DNA of 40,795 bases from positions 1-40,795 of the forward strand of contig JAJYUB010000033.1 in the NCBI GenBank assembly GCA_021792795.1. Reading direction: 5' to 3'. Position numbers and translations under genes: made by a program. This document shows, in pieces, positions 26,099 to 35,141 of this stretch. The notes beneath the pieces are model-generated. The model saw nothing but the letters and a program-made list of their open reading frames with translations. It was not told where the DNA came from and did no database searches. How positions within the stretch are numbered: the stretch's first letter is position 1; every line of letters begins with the position of its first letter. This DNA is from Acidobacteriota bacterium (GTDB lineage: Bacteria; Acidobacteriota; Terriglobia; Terriglobales; Acidobacteriaceae).

Positions 26099-26462
26099 TG
26101 TATGACCTCTCATAAAAGGCACAATTGCTGTGCTGTTGATATCGTTCTTTACCTGTCTCTGATGAAGCTTTCAAAAAGCAATACCTGGCCCTTTGCAATT
26201 CTCGTCACTGGCCTCCAACGAAGACTGAGCCTCACAAAGGTAGATTCAATAGAAGCGAAGAAATCAGTTCACATCGTCGGAACGATCTTCGCGGAGCGCC
26301 TCGAAGATGCAGCAAGATGGTCGCGACCAAAGAACCCTGTTCGGAAGCTACTACTCGTTGGGTATGGTCGATCAAGCGATTCCGTGAACTCCCGGAAGTT
26401 TGCGACGAGCCGCAGGTTTTACGCGCCAGACCGTGGGTTTCCAACCCCGCCGGTGGGCTAGA
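26099..26462. other. Divergent intergenic region, receptor and sensor kinase
   Basis: A 364-bp stretch between the divergent receptor and kinase genes. It has lower coding character than its flanks and must hold promoters for both directions. I see no strong inverted repeat, terminator or RNA gene. The open frames inside it have no family likeness. Confidence 0.5.
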
Positions 26463-27551
26463 ATGGGGTTCATGGCACGCGGGCACTCGATACGTCTAGA
26501 CCCATTGTGGCGTCTGCAGATTTTGGGATGGAGCTGTTTTTATGTGTGGGCCCTTTTGTGGAACGCACCTGACCTTTTAAAGGAACCTGGGGCGTTTCGC
26601 GAGCAAACAGTGTCAACGGTGTATCAGTTTCTGATAACTTCCGCTCTCTACCCTGTTTGCCAGCGGATGCTTCAAACTTCTCAATCCTGGCTGGCGTTCG
26701 AATGGAAAGCCGGTGTAGCCTCAGTGTTTGCGGGAGGTCTCAGCATCTTCGCGACCGAGCGAACGCTCCACGGCTTCGCAAAGCTAGACTGGTTCGGTCT
26801 GCTACCCGACGCTTTGAGTTACTGGTTCGTCATTTTCATGTGGTGCAATCTCTATTTCAGCATTAAGCAATGGCAGCAAGTAGGATTGGAAAAGGAACGA
26901 CTGCTTCGCGCGGAGTCTGAGGCCAGAGAAGCGCGTCTGCTTGCGCTTCGCTACCAGTTAAATCCTCACTTTCTGTTCAATTCGCTGAACTCGGTTTCCA
27001 CTCTCGTTCTGGATGGAAAAACCCAGACTGCAACCCGAATGTTGGCAGAGATTGGCGATCTTCTCCGCGCGAGCCTCGATTCCGGAATCCTGACGGAAGT
27101 GCCGCTCTCTCAAGAGATTATGGTGAACGAACAATATCTCTCCATTGAGAAGACACGCCTGGGTGATCGATTGACCTACATGATCGCGATTTCTCCGGAT
27201 ACGCTGGATGCGAGGGTGCCGAGTATGTTGCTTCAGCCGCTGGTTGAGAATGCGGTACGCCATGGCGTGGCACCGCTTACAGAAGGAGGCACGATTGCAA
27301 TCAAAAGTACCCTTCACGCGGGCCGCCTGCGCATTTTGATCGAAAATTCCGGAAGACAATGTAAGGAGATCCATCAGGAGTCAACTGGAGGAATTGGCCT
27401 TAAGAACACGACAGCACGTCTCAATGCGCTTTTCGGAACAGATTACGGTTTCTCACAGGATTGGCCGGAAAGCGGCGGTTGTCGGGTCACAGTGGAACTG
27501 CCATACCGAAACGTCATATCCCGGCAGGAGGTCGTACCGTGCGCGCAATGA
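26463..27551 (+). CDS. LytS/YehU-type sensor histidine kinase
   Basis: A 362-residue membrane sensor. Four hydrophobic segments lie in residues 17-135, followed by a helical linker, the His-kinase motif LRYQLNPHFLFNSLNSVS (phospho-acceptor His about 169) and the ATPase part with LLQPLVENAVRHGV and GGIGLKNTTARL. It phosphorylates the response regulator whose gene overlaps its stop. The ATG at 26463 or 26472 is the likely start; ribosome sites are weak. The input signal is unknown. It is divergent from the Oar-like receptor and may control it. Confidence 0.88.
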   Translation: MGFMARGHSIRLDPLWRLQILGWSCFYVWALLWNAPDLLKEPGAFREQTVSTVYQFLITSALYPVCQRMLQTSQSWLAFEWKAGVASVFAGGLSIFATERTLHGFAKLDWFGLLPDALSYWFVIFMWCNLYFSIKQWQQVGLEKERLLRAESEAREARLLALRYQLNPHFLFNSLNSVSTLVLDGKTQTATRMLAEIGDLLRASLDSGILTEVPLSQEIMVNEQYLSIEKTRLGDRLTYMIAISPDTLDARVPSMLLQPLVENAVRHGVAPLTEGGTIAIKSTLHAGRLRILIENSGRQCKEIHQESTGGIGLKNTTARLNALFGTDYGFSQDWPESGGCRVTVELPYRNVISRQEVVPCAQ

Positions 27552-28321
27552 TTGTGGACGACGAGCCATTGGCCCGGCGCGGCGTGGCCCTAAGGCTCAG
27601 AAAATTCAGAAATATAGAGATTGTTGGCGAATGCGGGGACGGTTCAACTGCGGTGAAACAAATTCTGGAATTGGCACCTGACCTTGTATTTCTGGATGTC
27701 CAGATGCCAGAAATGGACGGCTTTGATGTTCTCCGTGCGTTACCGCGGGAAAACCTTCCAGGCGTTATTTTTCTGACAGCATTCGAAAAACATGCAGTAC
27801 AGGCATTTGAATTTCATGCGCTGGATTATCTCTTGAAACCGGTGCACGATCTGCGTTTCGCCGCTGCCATTGGCAGAGCCCAAAAATTGGTGGATTCAAC
27901 TCTGAAGTCTGCGATGGCTGCGCGTGTCATAGAAATGCTCGACCGGAGATTGGAGACCTGGGCCCCTCGCTTTACTGTAGAAATTGGTTCCCGCATTCAG
28001 GTCGTGCTTGCAGAGGATGTCGAGTGGATTGGGGCTGCAGGTGATTATGCGGAACTGCACGCCAGTGGACGAAGCTACCTATTGCGCGAAACGATGGCCT
28101 CCTTGGAGAGGAGACTTGATCCATCGAAATTCCTTCGTATCCATCGTTCCAGAATTATCCAGACAACGAGCATTCGTGAGTTGTATCCCATAGAAAACAG
28201 AGAATTCAAAATCAAGCTTTCCGATGGAAGCGAACATCGCTCCAGCCGGACATACGCTGACAATCTCGAACGCTGGTTGTCCTCTGGCCGCAGACCAACT
28301 ATGCCGCCAGCGATCGGCTGA
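27539..28321 (+). CDS. LytTR-type response regulator
   Basis: A 260-residue regulator with an N-terminal receiver (acidic pocket VDDEP at 6-10, phospho-acceptor Asp 53 in VFLDVQMPEMDG, Lys 100 in DYLLKPV) and a C-terminal LytTR DNA-binding domain (about 155-250: RFTVEIGSRIQVVLAEDVEWIGAAGDYAELH, FLRIHRSRIIQ, EFKIKLSDGSEH). The GTG at 27539 sits seven bases after AGGAGG and overlaps the kinase stop. The ATG at 27548, which forms an ATGA overlap, is an alternative. Targets are not visible in the window. Confidence 0.9.
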   Translation: MRAMIVDDEPLARRGVALRLRKFRNIEIVGECGDGSTAVKQILELAPDLVFLDVQMPEMDGFDVLRALPRENLPGVIFLTAFEKHAVQAFEFHALDYLLKPVHDLRFAAAIGRAQKLVDSTLKSAMAARVIEMLDRRLETWAPRFTVEIGSRIQVVLAEDVEWIGAAGDYAELHASGRSYLLRETMASLERRLDPSKFLRIHRSRIIQTTSIRELYPIENREFKIKLSDGSEHRSSRTYADNLERWLSSGRRPTMPPAIG

Positions 28322-28432
28322 ACGGGATCAAGAGCAAATTTTCGGCATCAACGTACTTGACCCACCAAGCGCCCACACCGTCGAACTGTTGGATATTTGC
28401 TTTTGGCAACTAGTTGCGTTTAGAGTGTTTTC

Positions 28433-29344
28433 ATGGCGGCCAGCAACATCAAGGAAGAGGAACAAATCTCTGCAGTGCGGGAGTTCAATCGCTTCTAAAC
28501 GGCGCGGCTCGGGCTGTTGCGCAAGCGGCACCTTGACGGGGATTTTTCGCTCACAGAAGCTCGCATCTTGTATGAGATCGGAGCTAGTCCCAGACTGACG
28601 GCTTCCTCCTTACGGAACACACTTGGCCTGAATGCCGGATACGTCAGTCGAAGCCTTGCGCTGTTAACCAAGCGAAAGCTGGTGCGCCAGACGTCATCCA
28701 AGCAGGACGGGCGTGAGAAGTTGCTTACGCTCTTGCCTGCGGGAGATCGAACCGTAGTGTGGCTGAACGAACAATCGGCACTCCAGATACAAGGGCTGCT
28801 GGCGAACGTCAATGCAACGGACCGCGATGCGCTGCTTGATTCGTTTGCGAAGATTCGCTCCATCCTGAGTGAACCAAAAGAGCGCCCAGTTCGGATCGTT
28901 CGCTTGTCAAAATCCAATTACGACGCGATTCAATTGCTGCAGGAGTATTACGAGGCCGTGAGCGTTGTCCAGAGGGACACCGCCGAAGCGATCCAGAAAA
29001 TCATCGATAACCCCGATTCGGGCATGTGGCTCGCCTATCTGGATGAAAAGGCTGTTGGGTGTGTCGTGCTGAGAAAGCTCCGCTCCCTTCCGTTCGCTGG
29101 GGAGTGCAAGCGTCTCTATGTACAGCCCCTAGCCCGGGGGTATCGTATTGCAGACAAGCTGCTCGACGCACAGGAGGAGTTCGCCCGCACCAAGGGTCTG
29201 CGTTGGATCTACCTTGATAGCTATGATGATCTGAAAGTTGCCATCGCTTTGTATCGGAAACGTGGGTACGTTTCATGCGAACGCTTTAACGACAACCCAC
29301 AGGCAACTGTCTTCCTTCGCAAAAACATCGAGCCCCAGTCGTGA
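28433..29344 (+). pseudogene. MarR-GNAT fusion regulator with in-frame TAA at codon 22
   Basis: From ATG 28433 the frame reads to REFNRF, then TAA (28496-28498), then TARLGLLRKRHLDGDFSLTEAR and a full MarR winged helix (to about residue 140) joined to a GNAT acetyltransferase domain with ERLSKSNYDA-like start, GECKRLYVQP and RIADKLLDAQ. In this common bifunctional family a Tyr normally stands where the stop is (FNRFYT). A single base change therefore explains the break. A TTG at 28517 could restart translation, but the product would lack the first MarR helix. It probably no longer regulates normally. Confidence 0.75.
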
Positions 29345-29422
29345 AACGCTCGGATGCATCTCGGCACAACTGTGACCTTGGTGAATCAAGTATGCTATTG
29401 TGCGCAATAGCTTCGCGAACAC

Positions 29423-29530
29423 TCATTCCGCGCTCCGGTGCTGCATGTAGTAGAGCCGCGCCTTCGCGCGATTGCAGCAATCGCGCATGCTGCACCAGCG
29501 ACGGTTGTTCTGACGCGAGAACCTCTGCAC
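29423..29530 (-). pseudogene. CGNR zinc-finger regulator remnant
   Basis: Only the C-terminal finger survives: RQNNRRWCSMRDCCNRAKARLYYMQHR, ending at a stop at 29423. The pattern matches CGNR zinc fingers of ABATE-type regulators, but the namesake Gly is replaced by Cys (CCNR). The first Cys pair and the ABATE domain are missing upstream, where the frame turns unrelated. The rest of the 29345-29620 gap shows no gene. Confidence 0.6.
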
Positions 29531-29620
29531 AGGGTCCTGATTTTTCAAAAGCGAAACGACACAGCAGTTGAAAGCTAGATCGCCACAAGCGATTGACGGA
29601 AAATTCATAGGAGGCGCAGA

Positions 29621-32071
29621 GTGGCCGATTTCTGGTGCGATGTTCGACATGCATTTCGTCTGTTTGTGAAAACCCCAGGCTTTACGATCACTGCGGTCAC
29701 CGCGCTAGCCCTAGGAATTGGAGCCAACACCGCGATCTTTTCGGTCGTGAACGCTGTCCTGCTGAAGCCCTTGGGATACCGGAATGCGGACAGGCTTGTG
29801 GTGCTCATGCTGACGACACCGGACGAGGGTGAGGTTCCATACGCCTCGATTCCCAACTTTTTTCTATACCAGCGGCAGAAGAAGATCTTTCAGGATGTGG
29901 GTGCATACGACTTGGGCGGGCCTGGCTTCAATCTCACGGGCGGAGAGCCTGAGCAGGTGCCAGGCCTGCACGTAAGCGAGGGGTATTTTCGCGTCTTCGG
30001 CGCGCCGGTGCTCCTGGGGCGGACATTCACAATGCAGGAAGACCGGCCGCACGGTGGCCGCGTGGTGGTGCTGAGCTACGGTCTGTGGGAGCACCGTTAC
30101 GGCGGCAATCCGAGCATTGTGGGCAGAACGATTTCGCTGGGCAATGAGCCGTACACGGTCGTCGGGGTGTTGGGGAAAAAATTTGTCTCTGATCCGCAGG
30201 CCGATCTCTGGGTTCCCTTCCAGTTCGATCCCAACAGCATCGATCAGGGGCATTATTTCGAGGTCGCCGGAGTGTTGCGGCCCGGCGTGACGCTGGCGCA
30301 GGCCGACTCGCAAATGAAAGTAGCGGCAAGCGAGTTTCATCGCATGTATCCCCAGACATGGACGCAACTTGGTTTTGCCGTGGAACCGCTGCGAAAGACG
30401 ATTGTGGATAATGTGCGCCCGTCGCTGCTTGTTCTGTTGGGCGCGGTGGGGTTGGTGCTGCTGATCGCGTGCGCGAATGTGGCCAACCTACTGCTGGTGC
30501 GGGCGACCGGGCGCGAGCGCGAGTTTGCGATCCGCCTCGCGCTTGGAGCGCAGAGGAGGCGGATTGTGTGGCAACTGTTGACGGAGAGTGGGCTGCTGGC
30601 GGTGGCTGGCGGCGTGGCCGGCCTCGCTCTCGGATTCGCCGGAGTAAAGGCGCTGCTGGCGATGATTCCCGCCGGATTGCCGCGAATCGGAGAGAACGGC
30701 GCGGGAGTCGGCGTGGATTGGCGGTTGTTGGGATTCACGCTTTGCGTCTCCGCGATGACGGGCATCGTATTTGGGCTGTTTCCGGCGCTGGCTGCATCCA
30801 GGGCCGACCTGAACCTGGCGCTTAAGGAGAGCGGCAGCCATCACGGAACGGGACTCCGGCAGGGAAAGGCGCGATCAGTGCTGGTGGTGAGCGAGGTTTC
30901 GCTGGCCGTGGTGCTGCTGATCGGAGCGGCGCTGCTGATTCGCAGCTTCATCGCGCTTCGCGGGGTCGATCCGGGTTTCGATGCGCACCATGTGCTGACC
31001 ATGGAGATGTCGCTGAACGGCAGCCGCTTTGAGAAGGCATCTGGCGTTGCGCAGTTGGCGCGGGCGGGACGCGACCGGCTGAATAGGATTCCCGGCGTGG
31101 AGGACTCGGCGTTCACCTGCTGTCTGCCGATCCAGTCGGAGTTTGCGCTGCCATTCACAATTGTGGGACGGCCTCAGCCGAACGACAAGGACATGCTTGG
31201 AGCGGGATGGACGGAGACCTCGCCGGGATACTTCCATGTGTTTCAAATTCCGCTGCTGCGCGGGCGAAGCTTTAAGGACGACGACGATGCCGGTGCGATG
31301 CCGGTGGCGATCATCAACGAGGCGGCGGCCCGGAAGTTCTGGCCGAATCAGGATCCGCTCGGTCAGCAGATTGTTATTGGGAAAGAGGACGGTCTTCCCG
31401 ATCCAACGCGCGTCATCGTCGGAGTGGTGGGAAATACACACGAAGGTGGGCTCAATCGCGCGCCGGGGCCGATGATTTTTGTGCCGGTTGCGCAAATCGG
31501 CGATTCCATGGCCGCGGTGATCCTGAAGTCGGCTCCGGGACGCTGGGTGGTGCGCACCCACGGCGATCCGCATTCCTATATAGCGGCGGTGAAGGAAGAG
31601 TTGCGCGCGGCTAGCCGTGGATTTGCCGTGGGAAACGTGCGCACGATGGAGGAAGTAAATGGCAGATCGACGGCGCGGCAGAGCTTCAATATGCTGCTGC
31701 TGACGATCTTTGGCGCAATTGCGCTGATTCTGGCGGCCATCGGGATCTACGGGTTGATGGCATATTCCGTGGCGCAGCGCAGGCAAGAGATGGGAATTCG
31801 CATGGCCCTGGGCGCGGACGCGTCTTCGATCCGGAATATGGTTGTGCTGCAGGGCATGCGGCTGACCCTGGTGGGATTGACCACTGGACTGGTAGCGGCC
31901 TTCGGGCTGTCGAGATTCCTTTCAAGCTTTCTGTTCGGCGTCAGAATCTGGGATCCGGTGGCTTTTGTCGCCGTACCGATAGTGCTGGTCGGGGTGGCGC
32001 TGGTTGCCCTCTGGCTGCCTGCGACGCGCGCGTCTCGAGTGAATCCGGCGCGTGCGCTTCGCGAGGAGTAG
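29621..32071 (+). CDS. ADOP-family duplicated orphan ABC permease
   Basis: An 816-residue MacB-like permease. A first transmembrane helix near residue 20-45 is followed by a periplasmic MacB core domain (about 50-240) and an FtsX segment (about 268-400). A second core domain (about 430-660) and a second FtsX segment (about 690-800) follow. The double layout without an adjacent ATPase gene marks the acidobacterial duplicated orphan permeases. The substrate is unknown; MacB relatives drive peptide, lipid or macrolide export. The GTG at 29621 follows ATAGGAGG. The frame is intact and no partner gene is adjacent. Confidence 0.93.
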   Translation: MADFWCDVRHAFRLFVKTPGFTITAVTALALGIGANTAIFSVVNAVLLKPLGYRNADRLVVLMLTTPDEGEVPYASIPNFFLYQRQKKIFQDVGAYDLGGPGFNLTGGEPEQVPGLHVSEGYFRVFGAPVLLGRTFTMQEDRPHGGRVVVLSYGLWEHRYGGNPSIVGRTISLGNEPYTVVGVLGKKFVSDPQADLWVPFQFDPNSIDQGHYFEVAGVLRPGVTLAQADSQMKVAASEFHRMYPQTWTQLGFAVEPLRKTIVDNVRPSLLVLLGAVGLVLLIACANVANLLLVRATGREREFAIRLALGAQRRRIVWQLLTESGLLAVAGGVAGLALGFAGVKALLAMIPAGLPRIGENGAGVGVDWRLLGFTLCVSAMTGIVFGLFPALAASRADLNLALKESGSHHGTGLRQGKARSVLVVSEVSLAVVLLIGAALLIRSFIALRGVDPGFDAHHVLTMEMSLNGSRFEKASGVAQLARAGRDRLNRIPGVEDSAFTCCLPIQSEFALPFTIVGRPQPNDKDMLGAGWTETSPGYFHVFQIPLLRGRSFKDDDDAGAMPVAIINEAAARKFWPNQDPLGQQIVIGKEDGLPDPTRVIVGVVGNTHEGGLNRAPGPMIFVPVAQIGDSMAAVILKSAPGRWVVRTHGDPHSYIAAVKEELRAASRGFAVGNVRTMEEVNGRSTARQSFNMLLLTIFGAIALILAAIGIYGLMAYSVAQRRQEMGIRMALGADASSIRNMVVLQGMRLTLVGLTTGLVAAFGLSRFLSSFLFGVRIWDPVAFVAVPIVLVGVALVALWLPATRASRVNPARALREE

Positions 32072-32208
32072 TTGCAAATCTCCGGCGCTTTTCCTCAGCC
32101 CTACATATCAATTGCCGGGACTATATATCTAGTCAGTTCTGTGCGGATTTTCGGGGGCTGCTCAAAAGCACACCACCGGTGGGTTGGTTGCTGCATCCAG
32201 TGAAATAG

Positions 32209-32334
32209 CTAAATAGCGCCAAGTTTTGTACGCCATGCGAATCCACCGTCGAAACAAAGGTGATTGGCTGCGGAACCTATCATCAGCTTATAGATATCTT
32301 CCGAGGCTTTCGTTGACGGATCAATCGAGAACAT
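32209..32334 (-). pseudogene. Flavin-reductase-like gene, 5' fragment
   Basis: From ATG 32334 the frame encodes MFSIDPSTKASEDIYKLMIG, the typical first strand of flavin-reductase-like (FMN-binding split barrel) proteins, then diverges after about 21 residues into unrelated sequence and stops at 32209. Only the gene start remains. It is on the same strand as, and just beyond, the DoxX-like gene, with a 14-bp gap. Together with the nearby IS110 fragment it suggests deletion or rearrangement here. Confidence 0.5.
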
Positions 32335-32348
32335 AGGATCGCCTAAAG

Positions 32349-32930
32349 TTACTGCGGTGGCGCGCCTTTCGGCAGGGTGAAGAACGCAAACACCAGCATG
32401 ACGGCAACCATGAGTACCGTAACCGACCATGTAACGATGCGCATCTCCTTGGCTGGAGCAATTCCAGAAAGCCGCCGCGAGGCCGGACGCAACGCCCGCG
32501 AAGCCAGCGTGAACGCGGAAAACACCAGCGGCCCGATCCATTGGCCGCCACGGTCTCCGGCCAGCAGGTGAGAAGCCGCCGCGCCTGCGTAATCGAAGAA
32601 CGCACCGGCGTAGGCCCATTCCTTAAGCCTGGGAAATCTTGGCGCGAGCAGCGCCAGCGCGCACGGAATCCTCGGCACTCCGAGGATGTACAGCAAATAG
32701 AGCGGATAGCCGAGATGTGTAAGCACCACACGGACATATTCGATGCGCAGAAGGTCCCATAATCCACCGGCAGCCATTTCAAACGCCACCGGGAGCGTGA
32801 GCAGCCAGTACGCAGTTGTGAGCATCCACGCCTTGCGCCCTTGCGGTGGAGCATCTTCTTCGTGCCGTGTCGCAAACACGCCTGCCGTTGTCATGATTGC
32901 TATCAGAGCAATTAGAATCGCAGCCGTCAT
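32349..32930 (-). CDS. DoxX-like membrane protein
   Basis: A 193-residue protein. A short N-terminal helix is followed by a DoxX-like four-helix bundle (about 38-140: AYWLLTLPVAFEMAAGGLWDLL, VVLTHLGYPLYLLYILGVPRIPCALALL, FPRLKEWAYAGAFFDYAGAAASHLLAGD) and a final transmembrane segment. DoxX-like proteins are small quinone- or redox-linked membrane proteins of mostly unknown role. The ATG at 32930 is preferred for the GGAGG ten bases before it; 32939 is possible. It is downstream of the multicopper oxidase operon but separated by the IS110 remnant. Confidence 0.75.
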   Translation of the reverse strand: MTAAILIALIAIMTTAGVFATRHEEDAPPQGRKAWMLTTAYWLLTLPVAFEMAAGGLWDLLRIEYVRVVLTHLGYPLYLLYILGVPRIPCALALLAPRFPRLKEWAYAGAFFDYAGAAASHLLAGDRGGQWIGPLVFSAFTLASRALRPASRRLSGIAPAKEMRIVTWSVTVLMVAVMLVFAFFTLPKGAPPQ

Positions 32931-33055
32931 AAAGAGCATGCCTCCGCATTTATTTTGCTCGTGGCCCGTCTGATGTGATAAGGCCGAAGGCTTCTACGAT
33001 GGATCTGTGGTTTTTGGTTGAGGACCAGGAACTGCGGGAGCAAGGAGAAGCCTTC

Positions 33056-33184
33056 ATGAAAATTATAGGTTGTGATTTTCATCCGGCATGGCAACAAGTA
33101 GCGGTTTTCGATGATGAGACAGCGGAGATTGCGGCTCTGCCGGGGGATACTTACTTTCTGTTCGCTCAAGACGTTACGTACTGA
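33056..33184 (+). mobile_element. IS110-family transposase remnant (N-terminus)
   Basis: MKIIGCDFHPAWQQVAVFDDET is the hallmark start of IS110-type (DEDD) transposases, with the first catalytic Asp. About 25 residues in, the frame continues into unrelated sequence overlapping the multicopper oxidase 3' end and stops at 33184. The remaining transposase and the right end are gone. An upstream in-frame extension to 32975 is probably transposon leader. Confidence 0.6.
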
Positions 33185-34542
33185 ATCAGTTGCATGAAGC
33201 CGCCGTCCATGTGCATCTGCTGATGGCAATGGAACAAAGTAGGTCCTGGGTTGTCGGCGACAAAGTCCACTTCCGCAGTGCCGTATGGAGTCATGCTGAT
33301 GACATCTTTGATTAAGCCAGACGTAGGTTGACCGTTGATGCTGACAACTTCAAAGCTGTGTCGATGCAGGTGGACTGGATGGGGACAGCCACTGGCATCG
33401 TAGAAACCGAGCCGATAGCGTTGGCCCTGCTTCACCTTTAACGGCGGGATATTGGGAAAGGAGCGGCCGTTGATGGTCCACGCATCCGGCGCGCCGTTCG
33501 GCATCGTGATTCTCTGAAACACCATTGGAAACGTCTCGTCAGGAGGCAACGCAGCGTCGGTCCCGCCGAAGATGCGATAGTTCCATTCGCTCACCGGAGG
33601 ATCGTTCCAGGTCGGCTGGCCCGAAGAACCAACGTACTCAATCGGAATGCCGAGGCCGATCTCGCGCTCTTTCCTGTTTGTTGAGCCAAGTATCCAGACA
33701 CCCGGAGTATTCATTTCGACCACGGCGTCGATTCGCTCGGCCACGGCGAGCGAAAGCACCGCGACTTCCTTCGGATGCGGTATAGGATTACCGTCGAGCG
33801 CGATGACTTTGAACTGATGCCCGGGGAGCGCGAGAACAACATTCTCAGTCGCGCTGGCATTCAGGAATCGAAACAGGACTCGGTCTCCCTGGTGTACTTT
33901 GATGGGCTCGGCGGCAGAAAGGACTTTGTCATTGAACGAGGCGTGTTTGTAGCTCACCTCACAGGGCTGCCCGGGACCCATCGGCATGAACGTCGGTTCC
34001 CAATGATGCACCGCGAGTAATACTTCGCGGTCATAGTTTCCGGCATCGCCTGCTCCCTCGACGATCAGAAAACCAAATTGTCCGGTATAAGTGGAGAGGG
34101 AAAAGTCCATTCCTGCACTCGTATGCGTGTGATACCACCTTGTTCCCGCTGGCTTTGGTGTAAAGCTGTAGCGGAGGCGACCCTGAGAAGGAATCATTGG
34201 AGAGCCTTCTTCCATGGCTCCGTCATTCAGAGAATCGATATGCAATCCATGCCAGTGAACGAGTTCTGCGTTGGCCGAATCGTTGAATACGTCGATCTCA
34301 ACTGGCGAACCTTCTTTCAAGCGAAAAACAGGGCCGGGAACAGTTCCGTTGTACCCAACTGTGCGGATCTGAATTCCGCTTCCTAAATCGAGTGTCATTG
34401 GCCTGATATGCAGGGTATGTTCAGCGGGTTCAAGGGAGTGGTCCTGAGCCGTTTGCGTGGTGCGCTGCAATGACCATAATCTTTGCGCGATGCCGCCCAT
34501 TAGTGTCGATCCAAACTTGACTGCAAATTCTCGACGATTCAT
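33166..34542 (-). CDS. Tat-exported multicopper oxidase
   Basis: A 458-residue three-domain multicopper oxidase. A Tat signal (NRREFAVKFG) is followed by all four copper motifs: HWHGLH (96-101), WYHTH (136-140), HPVHLHRH (388-395) and FHCHQQMHMDGGFM (437-450). The type 1 ligands are His 388, Cys 439 and His 444. The axial position (Cys+10) is Phe 449, not Met, with Met 450 next to it; a non-coordinating residue here is linked to high redox potential in fungal laccases. It is last in a four-gene operon and probably accepts electrons in the periplasm from metal ions, organics or the neighbouring cytochrome, reducing O2. Confidence 0.9.
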   Translation of the reverse strand: MNRREFAVKFGSTLMGGIAQRLWSLQRTTQTAQDHSLEPAEHTLHIRPMTLDLGSGIQIRTVGYNGTVPGPVFRLKEGSPVEIDVFNDSANAELVHWHGLHIDSLNDGAMEEGSPMIPSQGRLRYSFTPKPAGTRWYHTHTSAGMDFSLSTYTGQFGFLIVEGAGDAGNYDREVLLAVHHWEPTFMPMGPGQPCEVSYKHASFNDKVLSAAEPIKVHQGDRVLFRFLNASATENVVLALPGHQFKVIALDGNPIPHPKEVAVLSLAVAERIDAVVEMNTPGVWILGSTNRKEREIGLGIPIEYVGSSGQPTWNDPPVSEWNYRIFGGTDAALPPDETFPMVFQRITMPNGAPDAWTINGRSFPNIPPLKVKQGQRYRLGFYDASGCPHPVHLHRHSFEVVSINGQPTSGLIKDVISMTPYGTAEVDFVADNPGPTLFHCHQQMHMDGGFMQLIQYVTS

Positions 34543-34583
34543 TCGTGTTCCTCACATACGGCTTTGGTCAAACAGTGCTTGTA

Positions 34584-35141
34584 TCAACGCTTTGCCATGG
34601 CATGCACATCAGGTCTTGGGTCGGACACAAAACCATTTCGATTCGGCATTCGGACCTTCGGTAGCGTGATCTGGTTCATGACCTCATCTCTCGCAATGAT
34701 GTGATTGAGATAGAGAATGTAGGCAGTCACCGAATAGGTTTCGTCCACTGACAGCGTTCCGGGGTTCGGATAGTACGGCATGGCGCGATGAATGTAGTCC
34801 CAGACCGAGGTGCTGTATGGCCAATAGCTCCCAACCGTAAGCACGGGATTTGGAGTTCGCAGACTGCCGATCCCGCCTACAAGCTGCGGCCCTACCGGAT
34901 CGTGGCCCTCTCCGTGCATGCCGTGGCACCCGCCGCACTTGTTCACGAAGATGATCTCGCCGTGGGCTGCTGTGCCGCTGCCAATCGGCATGCCAGTGCC
35001 GTCGGGAAGTATGGGAGACTTCCATTTACGAAGCTCTTCTGCCGTGGGAACGCGCCCGATGTGCCCGACCGTGCTTTGGGCAAAAAGAAATGACAGGCCG
35101 GACACAGTCAGCAATGCCAGGAGAGCGCCTGCCTTACGCAT
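34584..35141 (-). CDS. Periplasmic c-type cytochrome, SoxD/SorB-like
   Basis: A 185-residue protein with a signal peptide (cleavage after LFAQ) and one haem c site, CGGCH at residues 69-73, followed by a typical class I fold. A candidate distal Met lies in the AMPYYPN segment. It starts eight bases inside the end of the molybdoenzyme gene, so the pair is translationally coupled, as in SoxCD or SorAB, where the cytochrome takes electrons from the molybdenum centre. Loss of the signal or haem site is not seen. Confidence 0.88.
   Translation of the reverse strand: MRKAGALLALLTVSGLSFLFAQSTVGHIGRVPTAEELRKWKSPILPDGTGMPIGSGTAAHGEIIFVNKCGGCHGMHGEGHDPVGPQLVGGIGSLRTPNPVLTVGSYWPYSTSVWDYIHRAMPYYPNPGTLSVDETYSVTAYILYLNHIIARDEVMNQITLPKVRMPNRNGFVSDPRPDVHAMAKR

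Noticed and set aside
26081-26461. A 126-residue plus-strand open frame in the receptor-kinase gap.
   Set aside because: It begins inside the receptor gene on the other strand and shows no domain or ribosome site; a promoter region is expected there.
8832-29344. TGA read as Trp (altered genetic code).
   Set aside because: Many intact genes, including virB3, virB10 and virD4, end at TGA with tight overlaps, and a third break is TAA.
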